From CAYZZU01 sp964483105 (GTDB lineage: Bacteria; CG2-30-53-67), in contig CAYZZU010000001.1 in NCBI GenBank assembly GCA_964483105.1, forward strand, positions 123,322-187,321: a stretch of 64,000 bases of DNA. The letters are read 5' to 3'. The notes beneath the pieces were generated by a model. It saw only the letters and a program-made list of their open reading frames with translations, made no database searches and was not told the origin of the DNA. Position 1 is the stretch's first letter, and each line of letters opens with the position of its first letter. Shown piece after piece: positions 43,717-53,016 of the stretch. Both the position numbers and the translations under genes were made by a program.

Positions 43717-46175
43717 TGGGGGTGGCGGCAGGAAAATCCGCGCGACGGGGGAGGAAGCGGTCACTCGGACGGCGGCTTCTGCTGGGCACGGCCCTGATTC
43801 TTTTTCTTGCCGTTTCCTTCGGGGCGGGTTTCGGACTGCACTTTTTTTTGCAGACGAAGAAGGGATTGCCCGATGTCAATGCCCTCAAGGTCTACAGACC
43901 GAGCCTGATTACCACAGTCTATTCCGATTCGGACGAAGTGATCGGCAAGTTTTTCATTGAAAAGAGGGTCCTGGTTCCCTTTTCCGAAATTCCCGATCTT
44001 TTGACCAAGGCCTTTATCGCCATTGAAGATGCCCGTTTCTACCAGCATCACGGGATCGATCTGCAGGGGATTTCGAGAGCCTTCTGGGCCAATCTCCGTG
44101 CCAAGCAGATCACGCAGGGGGGGAGCACGATCACCCAGCAATTGGCCAAGACCCTTTTTCTTTCTCCGGAGCGGACCCTGCGCCGTAAGCTCCGGGAAGC
44201 CCTGCTGGCCCTTGAGATCGAGAAACATTTCAGCAAAGACGAGATCCTGGAACTCTACCTGAATCAGATCTACTTCGGGGAAGGGGCGTACGGGGTGGAA
44301 GCGGCGGCGGAAACCTATTTCGGTAAACAGGTCGGGGATCTGACCCTGGCTGAGATGGCCGTCCTTGCCGCGCTTCCCAAGTCTCCCACCCGCTTTGACC
44401 CATTCAAACACCCGAACCGTTCCCGGGCGAGGCATTCCCTGGTATTAAACCGGATGTATGAGGAGCATTTCATTACGTTAAAACAACGCGATGCGGCAGA
44501 GAAAGAATCGATTCGGCTCAGGCCGAAGCGCAAGAGCGCCGGGGAGTCGGCCTATTTCCTGGAGCAGGTCCGGCGCGATCTGATGGAACGTTACGGGAGC
44601 CGAAGGCTTTACCGGAGCGGACTCGAGGTCCACACGACTCTGAATCTTGCGATGCAGAAGGCGGCCGTGCGTGCGGTGAGGAAGGGGCTTCTGGCCTATG
44701 ACAGGCGACATGGATACCGGGGGCCCCTGGGTCGGGTCCCGCTGGAAGAGGTGGGTCGGCTGGAGCAATCGGAATTCCTGGAATCTCCTTCAGCATCCTT
44801 TCAGCCGATTCCTCTGAATACGATCCTGGAAGGAACAGTCCTCCGGGTAGGGGACCGGGGGGGATGGGTTCTCATCCGGGGACAACGGGGCTTTCTCCCC
44901 TTTTCCGGGATGAAGTGGGCCAGGAGATCCGTTCCTGCTGAACCGGGAAAGGATCCGGATCAGACCCGCTGGATTGTGCCGCGTCAGCCCGGGGACGTGA
45001 TTTCCCCCGGGGACCGGATCCTCGTGCGGGTACTCTCCTTCGACCCGGAACGGTCCGTGTACCGATTGGCCCTGGAGCAGGAGCCGGAGGTTCAGGGCGC
45101 CCTGGTCGCCATGGATCCGGCCACGGGGGAGATCAAGGCCATGGTCGGAGGTTATGACTTTGAGAAAAGCGAATTCAACCGTGCGGTGCAGGCCCGGCGC
45201 CAGCCTGGCTCAGCCTTCAAACCGATTATTTACGGAGCCGCTATTGAGAAAGGGTTTTCGCCGGCTTCCGTCATCATTGATACCCCGATCATTTTTGAAG
45301 ATCCCACCATGACGAAGAAGTGGAAACCTGCGAATTACAGCGAGAAGTTCTACGGTCCCACCCGACTCCGTGTGGCGCTGGCCAAGTCCAGGAATGTGGT
45401 GACGGTCAAACTGCTGCGAAAGATCGGGATCCGGAAGGTCGTCGGGTTCGCTCGTCGGCTCGGAATTCAGAGCCCCCTGAATCAGGACTACTCGCTGGCC
45501 CTGGGATCCTCCGGGCTCTCCCTGCTTGAACTGGTCTCCGCCTATTCCGTTTTTGACAACCATGGTATGCGCGCTAAGCCCTTCTGGATCCGGGATATCC
45601 GGGATTACGACGGCAAGTTGATCGAAGAGAACCGGCCGGCGACGGAGCCGGCCATCGATCCGCAGGTGGCTTACATTGTCACCAACATGCTGGAGGATGT
45701 GGTCCGAAGCGGGACGGGAAGGAGGATGCAGAAACTCGGACGCCCTTCGGCCGGCAAGACCGGGACCACCAACAATTTTCTGGATGCCCTTTATATCGGG
45801 TATGTCCCGGACCTGGTGACCGGCGTCTGGGTCGGGTATGATGACATGAGATCCCTCGGGAAGTATGAGACGGGCGCTCGTGCCGCTTCTCCGATCTGGC
45901 TCGCCTTCATGAAAGAGGCGCTCAAAGGACATCCCCGGTTGCCTTTTGTCCCGCCGCCGCAGGTCGAATTCGTCAAGGTTGAGAAGAAAAGCGGTCTTTT
46001 GCCGAGCGCGGGGGGGCAGGAGACCTATTTTGAATGTTTTCGGATGGGACATGCCCCACGGGAGTATGCACCCGTCAAATCCGTTCGGGACGTGGATTTC
46101 TTCGATCTGGACTCCAATGCATTGCGGCCGGACACGCCGGTTGCCACACCGGACGGGGGAAGGGATCCACTCTGA
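43716..46175 (+). CDS. Class A penicillin-binding protein (PBP1A)
   Basis: 819 residues. One N-terminal transmembrane segment (about 20-45) is followed by a GT51 glycosyltransferase domain (AIEDARFYQHHG, QGGSTITQQLAKTLFL), an OB-like insert near 360-450, and a transpeptidase domain with SAFK (Ser499), SRN (Ser558) and KTGTT (Lys681). It polymerises and cross-links peptidoglycan in the periplasm. The start is set by GGAGAG and by coupling to the zinc-ribbon gene; the frame is open much further upstream, but that part is a shadow of the previous gene. Confidence 0.92.
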   Translation: MGVAAGKSARRGRKRSLGRRLLLGTALILFLAVSFGAGFGLHFFLQTKKGLPDVNALKVYRPSLITTVYSDSDEVIGKFFIEKRVLVPFSEIPDLLTKAFIAIEDARFYQHHGIDLQGISRAFWANLRAKQITQGGSTITQQLAKTLFLSPERTLRRKLREALLALEIEKHFSKDEILELYLNQIYFGEGAYGVEAAAETYFGKQVGDLTLAEMAVLAALPKSPTRFDPFKHPNRSRARHSLVLNRMYEEHFITLKQRDAAEKESIRLRPKRKSAGESAYFLEQVRRDLMERYGSRRLYRSGLEVHTTLNLAMQKAAVRAVRKGLLAYDRRHGYRGPLGRVPLEEVGRLEQSEFLESPSASFQPIPLNTILEGTVLRVGDRGGWVLIRGQRGFLPFSGMKWARRSVPAEPGKDPDQTRWIVPRQPGDVISPGDRILVRVLSFDPERSVYRLALEQEPEVQGALVAMDPATGEIKAMVGGYDFEKSEFNRAVQARRQPGSAFKPIIYGAAIEKGFSPASVIIDTPIIFEDPTMTKKWKPANYSEKFYGPTRLRVALAKSRNVVTVKLLRKIGIRKVVGFARRLGIQSPLNQDYSLALGSSGLSLLELVSAYSVFDNHGMRAKPFWIRDIRDYDGKLIEENRPATEPAIDPQVAYIVTNMLEDVVRSGTGRRMQKLGRPSAGKTGTTNNFLDALYIGYVPDLVTGVWVGYDDMRSLGKYETGARAASPIWLAFMKEALKGHPRLPFVPPPQVEFVKVEKKSGLLPSAGGQETYFECFRMGHAPREYAPVKSVRDVDFFDLDSNALRPDTPVATPDGGRDPL

Positions 46176-46222
46176 CGGGACCGGGCTGAGTTGTGTTGGA
46201 CGCAGGAGGCGAGGAACCGGAA

Positions 46223-47017
46223 TTGAGAAAAAGGACGCTTCTATTCTGCCTGTCATTCCTTTTGATCCTGAAGATACCGGCGGTTGCCGGTTCGCCACAG
46301 GAATCCCTTTCGGGAATCGACGGGGAGATCGGAATCGATGAGAAACTCGGGGTAACGGTTCCCCTGGATCTGGCCTTCCGGGATGAGACGGGAGCAACCC
46401 TCGCGTTGAAGGACCTCATCCGGAAACCCGTTATCCTTTCCCTGGTCTATTATACCTGTCCCAATATGTGCCCCCGGATCCTGAGCAGTCTGGCCCGGAC
46501 CCTGGGGCGTCTTTCGATGGATCCGGGAAAGGATTTTTCCGTGATCACGGTCAGCTTTGACGAGCGGGATACGCCGGAGCGGGCCTCCCGGAAAAAAAAG
46601 AATTATCTCAAAGCGATCGGGAGACCTTTCCCACCGGAGGCGTGGCGGTTTCTGACAGGGGACCTTGACTCCATTCGGAAACTCACCGGGGCCGTGGGAT
46701 TTCATTTCACGCGGCGCGGGGACGCCTTTGAACATCCCGCCGCTCTGATCATTCTTTCACCGGGCGGGAAGGTCATCCGCTATCTGTACGGCCTGGAGTA
46801 TCTTCCCTTTGATGTGAAGATGGCCCTCACCGAGGCCTCGGAGGGGCGGATCGGAGCAACGGTCCGACGGACCCTGCTCTTCTGTTTCAGTTATGATCCG
46901 GAAGGGAAGACCTATGTCTTTCAGGTTCTCAAGGTGACCGGGACGGTGATTCTTTTCCTGGCCGGGATCTTCCTGATCTTTCTCCTCATAAGGGGCCGAG
47001 CCGGTTCTTCAAAGTAG
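46223..47017 (+). CDS. SCO1/SenC copper chaperone for cytochrome oxidase
   Basis: 264 residues from a TTG preceded by GGAGGCGAGG; a GTG at 46193 is also in frame. Signal peptide at the N-terminus, then a thioredoxin-like SCO domain with copper-binding Cys79 and Cys83 (YTCPNMC) and a later histidine in FEHPAALI. A C-terminal transmembrane segment is present. SCO proteins deliver copper to the CuA site of subunit II. It lies directly upstream of the caa3 oxidase genes, consistent with that role. Confidence 0.9.
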   Translation: MRKRTLLFCLSFLLILKIPAVAGSPQESLSGIDGEIGIDEKLGVTVPLDLAFRDETGATLALKDLIRKPVILSLVYYTCPNMCPRILSSLARTLGRLSMDPGKDFSVITVSFDERDTPERASRKKKNYLKAIGRPFPPEAWRFLTGDLDSIRKLTGAVGFHFTRRGDAFEHPAALIILSPGGKVIRYLYGLEYLPFDVKMALTEASEGRIGATVRRTLLFCFSYDPEGKTYVFQVLKVTGTVILFLAGIFLIFLLIRGRAGSSK

Positions 47018-47042
47018 TGTAGTGTCTGACGATTACTAAAGA

Positions 47043-47065
47043 AACGGTTTGAACCGTTACGAACG
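47043..47065. repeat. Triple alternating inverted repeat before coxA
   Basis: AACGGTT-tg-AACCGTT-acg-AACGGT: three 6-7 base units alternate in orientation. It may be an operator, or a hairpin in the mRNA between the SCO gene and subunit I. If so, the true start of subunit I lies downstream of it. Confidence 0.35.
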
Positions 47066-47099
47066 GTGCGGGCTGTTGTTTACGGTGAAAGGGCTTGCA

Positions 47100-48698
47100 T
47101 TGGAAGGGGCAGCGCGAAGCGGTTATCTGAAACCGGAAGGGAGATCGCGGGGGATTGCCTCCTGGATCTTCTCGACCGACCACAAACGAATCGGTATCCT
47201 CTACCTCGGGTCGGTCGTGACCTTTTTCGCTGTCGGCGCCATCCTGGGGCTCCTGATGCGGTTGGAGCTGATCGCTCCCGGGAGAACGATCATGGGGCCC
47301 CAGGCCTATAACGCCGTCTTCACCCTCCACGGCGTGGTGATGATCTTTCTTGTCATCATCCCGCTGATCCCGGCCACGTTCGGGAATTTTTTCCTCCCGA
47401 TTCTGATCGGCGCGCGGGATGTTTTCTTTCCGAGGTTGAATCTTCTCTCCTGGTGGTTCTATATGGCCGGCGCCGTGCTGGCCCTGACTTCGCTCTTTAC
47501 CGGTGGAGGGCCGCCGGATACCGGCTGGACCTTCTACGCCCCTTACAGCATTCGGACCGGGACCAACGTATCGCTTGCGGTTCTTGCCGCCTTTGTTCTC
47601 GGTTTTTCATCCATCCTGACGGGGTTGAACTTTATCACGACGATCCATCGTCTCCGGGCGCGCGGAATGAGATGGTTCCGGATGCCCCTCTTCGTCTGGT
47701 CCCTCTATGCCACCGCCTGGGTGCAGGTGCTGGCCACGCCGATCCTCGGCATCACCCTGCTCCTTGTCTTCCTGGAGCGGTTCTTCGGTGTGGGGATTTT
47801 CGACCCGTCCAAGGGGGGGGACCCGGTCCTGTACCAGCATCTCTTCTGGATCTATTCCCATCCGGCGGTCTACATCATGATTCTCCCCGCCATGGGAGTG
47901 ATCACGGAGATCATTCCCGTCTTTGCGAGAAGGACCATCTTCGGTTACAAGGCGATTGCCTGGTCCAGCCTGGCGATCGCCTCGGTGGGGTCTCTGGTCT
48001 GGGGACATCATATGTTCGTCAGCGGCCAGAGCTACACGGCCGATGTGGTCTTTTCGTTACTCACCTTCCTGGTGGCGATCCCGAGCGCCATCAAGGTCTT
48101 CAACTGGATCGCGACCCTCTATAGAGGGTCGATCGAGGTCGCCCCCCCGCTGCTTTTTGCCCTGACCTTCATCTTTCTCTTCACGATCGGTGGCTTGACC
48201 GGACTGATCCTGGGCGCCCTCTCCGTCAATGTCTACCTGCATGACACCTATTTCGTCGTGGGGCACTTCCATTACGTGATGTTCGGTGGAGCGGGATTCG
48301 CCTTCTTTGCCGGGCTTCATTACTGGTTCCCGAAGATGTTCGGGAAGATCTATTCCCGAAAGCGAGCCGTCCTCTCCTGGTTCTTTCTCTTCGTCGGTTT
48401 CAATTGTCTCTATTTCCCGATGTTCATCCTGGGGCTCCGGGGGATGCCACGGCGGTATTACGACTATCTGCCCCGGTTCCACGCCGGACAGGTTTTTTCC
48501 ACTGTCGGGTCCTGGATCCTTGTAACCGGGCTGGTCCTGATGTTCTGGAATCTGATCTCCGCTTTAAAGCATGGGGAACCCGCCGGTGCGGACCCGTGGG
48601 GCGGGAAGACGCTCGAATGGCGGATCTCGTCCCCCCCTCCGGTTGAAAATTTTGAAAGGGATCCGGATCTTGGAAAGGGTCCCTATGATTATTCATGA
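47100..48698 (+). CDS. ctaD: caa3-type cytochrome c oxidase subunit I (A2 heme-copper class)
   Basis: About 532 residues with 12 or so membrane spans, beginning IASWIFSTDHKRIGILYL. Helix VI reads WIYSHPAVY, the YS motif of A2-class oxidases such as Thermus caa3, in place of the glutamate (HPEVY) of A1 enzymes. GHHMFVSG and DTYFVVGHFHYVMFGG supply heme a3/CuB and heme a ligands. It reduces oxygen to water and pumps protons. The start is uncertain: TTG 47100 has GAAAGGG upstream; the frame is open from 47049. The order SCO, I, III, IV, II, farnesyltransferase forms one operon. Confidence 0.92.
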   Translation: MEGAARSGYLKPEGRSRGIASWIFSTDHKRIGILYLGSVVTFFAVGAILGLLMRLELIAPGRTIMGPQAYNAVFTLHGVVMIFLVIIPLIPATFGNFFLPILIGARDVFFPRLNLLSWWFYMAGAVLALTSLFTGGGPPDTGWTFYAPYSIRTGTNVSLAVLAAFVLGFSSILTGLNFITTIHRLRARGMRWFRMPLFVWSLYATAWVQVLATPILGITLLLVFLERFFGVGIFDPSKGGDPVLYQHLFWIYSHPAVYIMILPAMGVITEIIPVFARRTIFGYKAIAWSSLAIASVGSLVWGHHMFVSGQSYTADVVFSLLTFLVAIPSAIKVFNWIATLYRGSIEVAPPLLFALTFIFLFTIGGLTGLILGALSVNVYLHDTYFVVGHFHYVMFGGAGFAFFAGLHYWFPKMFGKIYSRKRAVLSWFFLFVGFNCLYFPMFILGLRGMPRRYYDYLPRFHAGQVFSTVGSWILVTGLVLMFWNLISALKHGEPAGADPWGGKTLEWRISSPPPVENFERDPDLGKGPYDYS

Positions 48699-48736
48699 CA
48701 CCCCTGAACGGTTGTTCTGATCGGGAGGAATCCGGA

Positions 48737-49330
48737 ATGCAACACCAAGACGATACGGGGGCCCGGCTGGGAATGTGGTTGTTTCTCTATACGGAACTCG
48801 TCCTCTTCGGAGGCCTCTTCCTGCTCTATGCGGCCTATCGCTACACGCATCGGGGCGCGTTTCATCAGGCCGGAGCGGAATTGAACCTCCTTCTGGGGAC
48901 AGTGAATACCCTGATCCTCCTGACCAGCAGCTACACCATGGTTCTCTCCATTCATTTCATCAAGCGGGGAAAACCGCGGACTTCGGGGGTTTTCCTGGTG
49001 CTGACGATCCTGCTGGGGGTCCTCTTTCTCGTGGATAAGTACCTGGAATGGGGAGCCAAAATCCATCATGGAATCTATCCCGACTCCACTCTTCTCCTCC
49101 AAAGGAGTTCCGGTGAGATTCTCTTCTACGGGCTTTATTATCTGATGACCGGGCTGCACGGCATTCATGTCCTGGCCGGTGTGATCCTGCTTTCGGTGAT
49201 GCTGGTTTTGATTGTCCAGGGGAAAGTCCATCCCTCCCGAACCGTGGTCCTGGAGAACTCCGGCTTATACTGGCATCTGGTCGATATCATCTGGATCTTT
49301 CTGTTCCCGCTTTTTTATCTGGTGGTGTAG
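48737..49330 (+). CDS. ctaE: Cytochrome c oxidase subunit III
   Basis: 197 residues with five membrane spans; RLGMWLFLYTELVLFGGLFL near the start and YYLMTGLHGIHVLAGVILL later are subunit III motifs (the conserved Glu and HGxHV). The short, five-helix form is usual in caa3-type enzymes. GGAGGA precedes ATG 48737. Confidence 0.9.
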   Translation: MQHQDDTGARLGMWLFLYTELVLFGGLFLLYAAYRYTHRGAFHQAGAELNLLLGTVNTLILLTSSYTMVLSIHFIKRGKPRTSGVFLVLTILLGVLFLVDKYLEWGAKIHHGIYPDSTLLLQRSSGEILFYGLYYLMTGLHGIHVLAGVILLSVMLVLIVQGKVHPSRTVVLENSGLYWHLVDIIWIFLFPLFYLVV

Positions 49331-49366
49331 GATGAATTGTGACCCCCAATGGATGGAGAGGATTGA

Positions 49367-49663
49367 ATGAATGTACCGACACGGAGGGACCGGGGGATCC
49401 GGATCTATACCGGGGTCTGGCTGGGACTTCTCCTGCTGACGTGGGTCACGGTGACCGTGGCCCGGATGCATCACGGATCGTGGAGCGTGGTATCCGCCAT
49501 CGTGATCGCGGGGTTCAAGTCTTCACTCGTGCTTCTGTTCTTCATGCACTTGAAGGACGAAAAAGCCGGATTCCGCCTGATGTTCCTTGTGACCGTGATT
49601 CTACTGGTCATCATCATCGGGATGACCTTTCTGGATATCGCCTATCGGCAGGTAGCAGGATAG
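49367..49663 (+). CDS. Cytochrome c oxidase subunit IV
   Basis: 98 residues with three membrane spans, including FKSSLVLLFFMHLKDEKAGF, the prokaryotic subunit IV (COX4_pro) signature. It has a structural role in the caa3 complex. It lies between subunits III and II. Confidence 0.85.
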   Translation: MNVPTRRDRGIRIYTGVWLGLLLLTWVTVTVARMHHGSWSVVSAIVIAGFKSSLVLLFFMHLKDEKAGFRLMFLVTVILLVIIIGMTFLDIAYRQVAG

Positions 49664-49673
49664 AAGGAGCACG

Positions 49674-50594
49674 ATGTTTTCCGAGGCAGCCGACACATTT
49701 GCGCGGCAGGTTGACACCGCCTTTCTCTTCATTCTCGGAGTCAGTGTGTTCATGTTGGTACTGATTACCGTCCTGATGGTCTTCTTTGTGATCCGGTACA
49801 GCCGGAAAAGGAATCCCGTTCCGGAGAACATCGAAGGAAACCTTTTTCTGGAGATCGTCTGGACCGTGGTACCTACCTTTCTGGTTTTGGGGATGTTCTA
49901 TTTCGGGTGGGCCGGATACTGGAAGATGCAGCAGACACCGAAGAATGCCCTTCCGGTTCAGGTGACGGCCCGAATGTGGTCGTGGAATTTCCGATACGCG
50001 AATGGGAAGGAGAGTGACGTCCTGTATCTTCCGGTGGGCAGACCGGTGAAATTGGACCTGACGTCGGAGGATGTCCTGCACAGTTTTTATGTCCCGGCCT
50101 TTCGTGTCAAGAAAGACGCGGTACCCGGAACCCGCCATGAGCTCTGGTTCACCCCGGACGAGGTCGGCGATTTTGATATTTTCTGCGCGGAGTATTGCGG
50201 AACCGGGCATTCCTCCATGCTCTCCATGGTGAAGGTTCTGCCGCAGGCACGCTTCCAGACGTGGTTAGAAGGCAAGGGCGGCGGAGAGCGCTCCGAAAAG
50301 GGACCTTCCGGGAAAGACCTGCTTCGGACCAAGGGGTGCCTGGGCTGTCACAGCCTCGACGGTTCCCGTCTTGTGGGTCCCTCCTTCAAGGGGATGTTCG
50401 GACGGACGGAGCGGGTGGTGACGCAAGGACGTGAGCGGAGCGTGCGGGTGGATGAGGCCTATATCCGCCGCTCTCTCCTGGAGCCACAGACCGATATTGT
50501 GGTCGGCTATCCGCCGATCATGCCGCCCCAGAGGGGGCGCCTCACTGAAGAAGAGGTGACCCGGATCACCGGGTATCTGAAACAGCTCAAATGA
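49674..50594 (+). CDS. ctaC: Cytochrome c oxidase subunit II fused to cytochrome c (caa3)
   Basis: 306 residues. Two N-terminal transmembrane helices; a cupredoxin domain with complete CuA ligands His136, Cys171, Glu173, Cys175, His179 and Met182 (FCAEYCGTGHSSM); then a C-terminal cytochrome c domain with CLGCH (222-226) and Met283 (PIMPPQ). The fused cytochrome makes the complex caa3 and lets it take electrons directly from a c-type carrier or the bc1 complex. It ends overlapping the farnesyltransferase gene (ATGA). Confidence 0.93.
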   Translation: MFSEAADTFARQVDTAFLFILGVSVFMLVLITVLMVFFVIRYSRKRNPVPENIEGNLFLEIVWTVVPTFLVLGMFYFGWAGYWKMQQTPKNALPVQVTARMWSWNFRYANGKESDVLYLPVGRPVKLDLTSEDVLHSFYVPAFRVKKDAVPGTRHELWFTPDEVGDFDIFCAEYCGTGHSSMLSMVKVLPQARFQTWLEGKGGGERSEKGPSGKDLLRTKGCLGCHSLDGSRLVGPSFKGMFGRTERVVTQGRERSVRVDEAYIRRSLLEPQTDIVVGYPPIMPPQRGRLTEEEVTRITGYLKQLK

Positions 50595-51457
50595 TGGCCG
50601 ATTCTACTGCGCGAAGTTCCTTTTTCATGCTTTTCCGGCCGTGGATCGCAATCCTCACGGCCCTGTCGGCCGCGACAGGGGATCTCCTGTCGCGGAGCGC
50701 GGCCCGGGTTTCCATTCTGGTGACGTTGTTCGGGGTTTTCCTGCTGGCCTGCGGGGCCTCGGCCCTGAATCAGGTCCAGGAGAGGAGAATTGACGCGAGG
50801 ATGCCGAGAACACGCATCCGTCCGATTCCCATGGGCCGGATTCCAGCTGCGAGGGTACTCTGGATTTCCATCCTGTTGCTTATTTCCGGTTTCTCCTTTT
50901 TGTTTTCAGTTTCGGCTGTTGCCGTGCTTCCGGGCGCGATCGTCCTGTTCCTCTACAACGGAATCTACACATATCTGAAGCGCTGGACACGATGGGCATT
51001 TCTACCCGGGGCATTGGTCGGGGCACTTTCCCCCGGGATCGGTTGGGTCGCCGGGGGTGGAGATCCTTTCGATCCCCGCATTCTGGCGGTTGCCTTCTTC
51101 TTCTTCCTCTGGCAGGTTCCGCATGCCTGGCTTCTCACCCTTCGGTACGGAGGGGAGTATCAGGAAGCCGGGCTTCCCTCTCCGGCCGGGATCTTTACCA
51201 CGGCCCAGATGGAGAGGATTACCTTTATCTGGATCTTTTCGACGGCAGTCTCCTGTCTTATCCTGCCTCTCTTCGGCCTTCCTGAAAAACCGCTTCTGGT
51301 TCTTCTTTTGCCGGTTCCCGCATTCTGGATGGCCTGGAAGGGACTGGAGGTGATGCGGAAAACTTCCAGGATGCCTGTTGCCGGGTTCCCTTTCAGGGCG
51401 ATCAATCTCTATGCCTTTTTTGTGCTCCTCTTTCTCTCCATGGATCGGCTGTTGTAA
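50591..51457 (+). CDS. ctaB: Protoheme IX farnesyltransferase
   Basis: 288 residues with several membrane spans. The UbiA-family motifs are of the heme O synthase type: ALNQVQERRIDARMPRTRIRP and the later YNGIYTYLKRWTR and WQVPHAWLL. It farnesylates heme b to heme O, the precursor of heme A. CtaA is not in the window. It is translationally coupled to the subunit II gene. Confidence 0.9.
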   Translation: MMADSTARSSFFMLFRPWIAILTALSAATGDLLSRSAARVSILVTLFGVFLLACGASALNQVQERRIDARMPRTRIRPIPMGRIPAARVLWISILLLISGFSFLFSVSAVAVLPGAIVLFLYNGIYTYLKRWTRWAFLPGALVGALSPGIGWVAGGGDPFDPRILAVAFFFFLWQVPHAWLLTLRYGGEYQEAGLPSPAGIFTTAQMERITFIWIFSTAVSCLILPLFGLPEKPLLVLLLPVPAFWMAWKGLEVMRKTSRMPVAGFPFRAINLYAFFVLLFLSMDRLL

Positions 51458-51512
51458 AGCGCGCTTCCTGAATTCACTGTTCACTCTGTACGGACGTTTC
51501 CGCTTACCATTG

Positions 51513-51529
51513 TGCATCATTCAGGTGCG
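51513..51529. promoter_or_regulatory. NtrC-like binding site upstream of amt1
   Basis: TGCATC-ATTCA-GGTGCG matches the NtrC consensus TGCACC-N5-GGTGCA at 10 of 12 positions. It is centred about 160 bases before the start predicted from the sigma-54 promoter, a normal enhancer distance. Confidence 0.55.
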
Positions 51530-51654
51530 TCTGCCTTATTTTTAGGCGGTTCAACCGGCGGTTTGTAATCCCTCGTTTTTTGCGGGATTCCTGATTCTGC
51601 TGTGGAAACAATGAGATCGGAGGCATCAACGGTTTCCGGGCACATCCCTGGAAT

Positions 51655-51670
51655 TGGCATAGCCCTTGCT
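51655..51670 (+). promoter_or_regulatory. Sigma-54 promoter for amt1
   Basis: TGGCAT-AGCCC-TTGCT: the -24 GG (51656-51657) and -12 GC (51668-51669) are correctly spaced. It is about 60 bases before the amt1 start codon. The rest of the 275-base gap holds the NtrC-like box and no gene. Confidence 0.75.
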
Positions 51671-51732
51671 TACAGGATGTCATCATTACCATTTTGTCGA
51701 CAACCATTCAATTTGGAAAGGAGAAAAAAAGA

Positions 51733-53016
51733 ATGAAGGGAAAAAAAGCTCTCTGGATGAGTCTGCTTCTGCTGCCTGTCATGACCGGTTCCGCGGCGGC
51801 CGCGGAGGCGGTGACCCGGCTTGATCCGGGGGATACCGCCTGGATGCTGGTTTCGTCTGCCTTGGTCCTCCTGATGCTTCCGGGGCTTGCCCTCTTCTAC
51901 GGCGGGATGGTGCGGAAGAAGAATGTTCTTTCCTCCATGATGCACAGTTTTGTGGCCATGGCGGTGATCGGGGTGCAGTGGGTTGTGATCGGTTATACCC
52001 TCTCCTTCGGTCCGGACAAGGGACATCTGGTCGGGGGACTCGAACATTTCCTGCTGCGGGGGATCGGACCGGACACACTCCATGGGACCATCCCCGAGTA
52101 TCTCTTCATGATGTTCCAGGGAATGTTCGCTATCATCACGCCGGCCCTGATCAGCGGCGCCGTCGCGGAGCGGATGAAATTTTCGACCTACGTCCTCTTT
52201 ATTCTTCTCTGGTCGACGTTGATTTACGATCCGATCGCCCACTGGGTCTGGGGTGATGGGGGGTGGCTCCTGAGAATGGGAGCCCTTGACTTCGCGGGGG
52301 GAACGGTTGTGCATATCTCCTCCGGGATTTCGGCCCTGGTTGCCATCGCCTTTCTGGGAAAGCGAAAAGGGTTTCTGGAAACAGCGATCTTTCCACACAA
52401 TCTCTCCCTGACACTCCTGGGCGCCGGGCTTTTGTGGTTCGGATGGTTTGGATTTAATGCGGGGTCCGCCCTGGCCGCGAACGGGAGCGCCGGGCTGGCC
52501 TTTACCAACACGCAGATCGCAGCCGCCGCGGCCTCTCTCTCCTGGATGTTTGCCGAATGGTGGAAACAGGGGAAACCGAGCGCCCTGGGCGCCGCTTCGG
52601 GGATCGTCGCCGGTCTGGTCGCGATCACTCCGGCCGCGGGGTTCGTGGAGCCGCGTTTCGCCCTGGTGATCGGTCTGGCCGCCGGTGTGATCTGTTATTC
52701 AGCGGTTATGCTCAAAACCCGCGTCGGTTACGACGACGCCCTGGATGCCTTCGGTGTTCATGGTGTGGGGGGGACCTTCGGGGCCTTCGCCACCGGGATT
52801 TTCGCCACGGTCGGCGGCACCGGTCTTCTGGCAGGGAACATCCATCAGTTATGGGTGCAGACCGTGGCCGTGGGCGCGACCATCCTGTATGCCGTGGCGG
52901 GTACGCTGATTCTGACATGGATCCTGGATCGTGTGATGGGACTCCGGGTAAGCCGCGAGGAAGAGATCACCGGTTTGGACGAGACGCAACATGGTGAGAT
53001 GGGGTATCATTTTTGA
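51733..53016 (+). CDS. amt: Ammonium transporter (Amt), first copy
   Basis: 427 residues. A signal peptide is followed by 11 membrane spans. Pore motifs are visible: DFAGGTVVHISSGISAL and DAFGVHGVGGTFG, which carry the twin pore histidines, plus WFGWFGFNAGSALAAN. It conducts ammonium across the inner membrane. AAAGGAGA precedes the start. Its own sigma-54 promoter and NtrC-like box indicate induction at nitrogen limitation; the PII gene follows under a separate promoter. Confidence 0.93.
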   Translation: MKGKKALWMSLLLLPVMTGSAAAAEAVTRLDPGDTAWMLVSSALVLLMLPGLALFYGGMVRKKNVLSSMMHSFVAMAVIGVQWVVIGYTLSFGPDKGHLVGGLEHFLLRGIGPDTLHGTIPEYLFMMFQGMFAIITPALISGAVAERMKFSTYVLFILLWSTLIYDPIAHWVWGDGGWLLRMGALDFAGGTVVHISSGISALVAIAFLGKRKGFLETAIFPHNLSLTLLGAGLLWFGWFGFNAGSALAANGSAGLAFTNTQIAAAAASLSWMFAEWWKQGKPSALGAASGIVAGLVAITPAAGFVEPRFALVIGLAAGVICYSAVMLKTRVGYDDALDAFGVHGVGGTFGAFATGIFATVGGTGLLAGNIHQLWVQTVAVGATILYAVAGTLILTWILDRVMGLRVSREEEITGLDETQHGEMGYHF

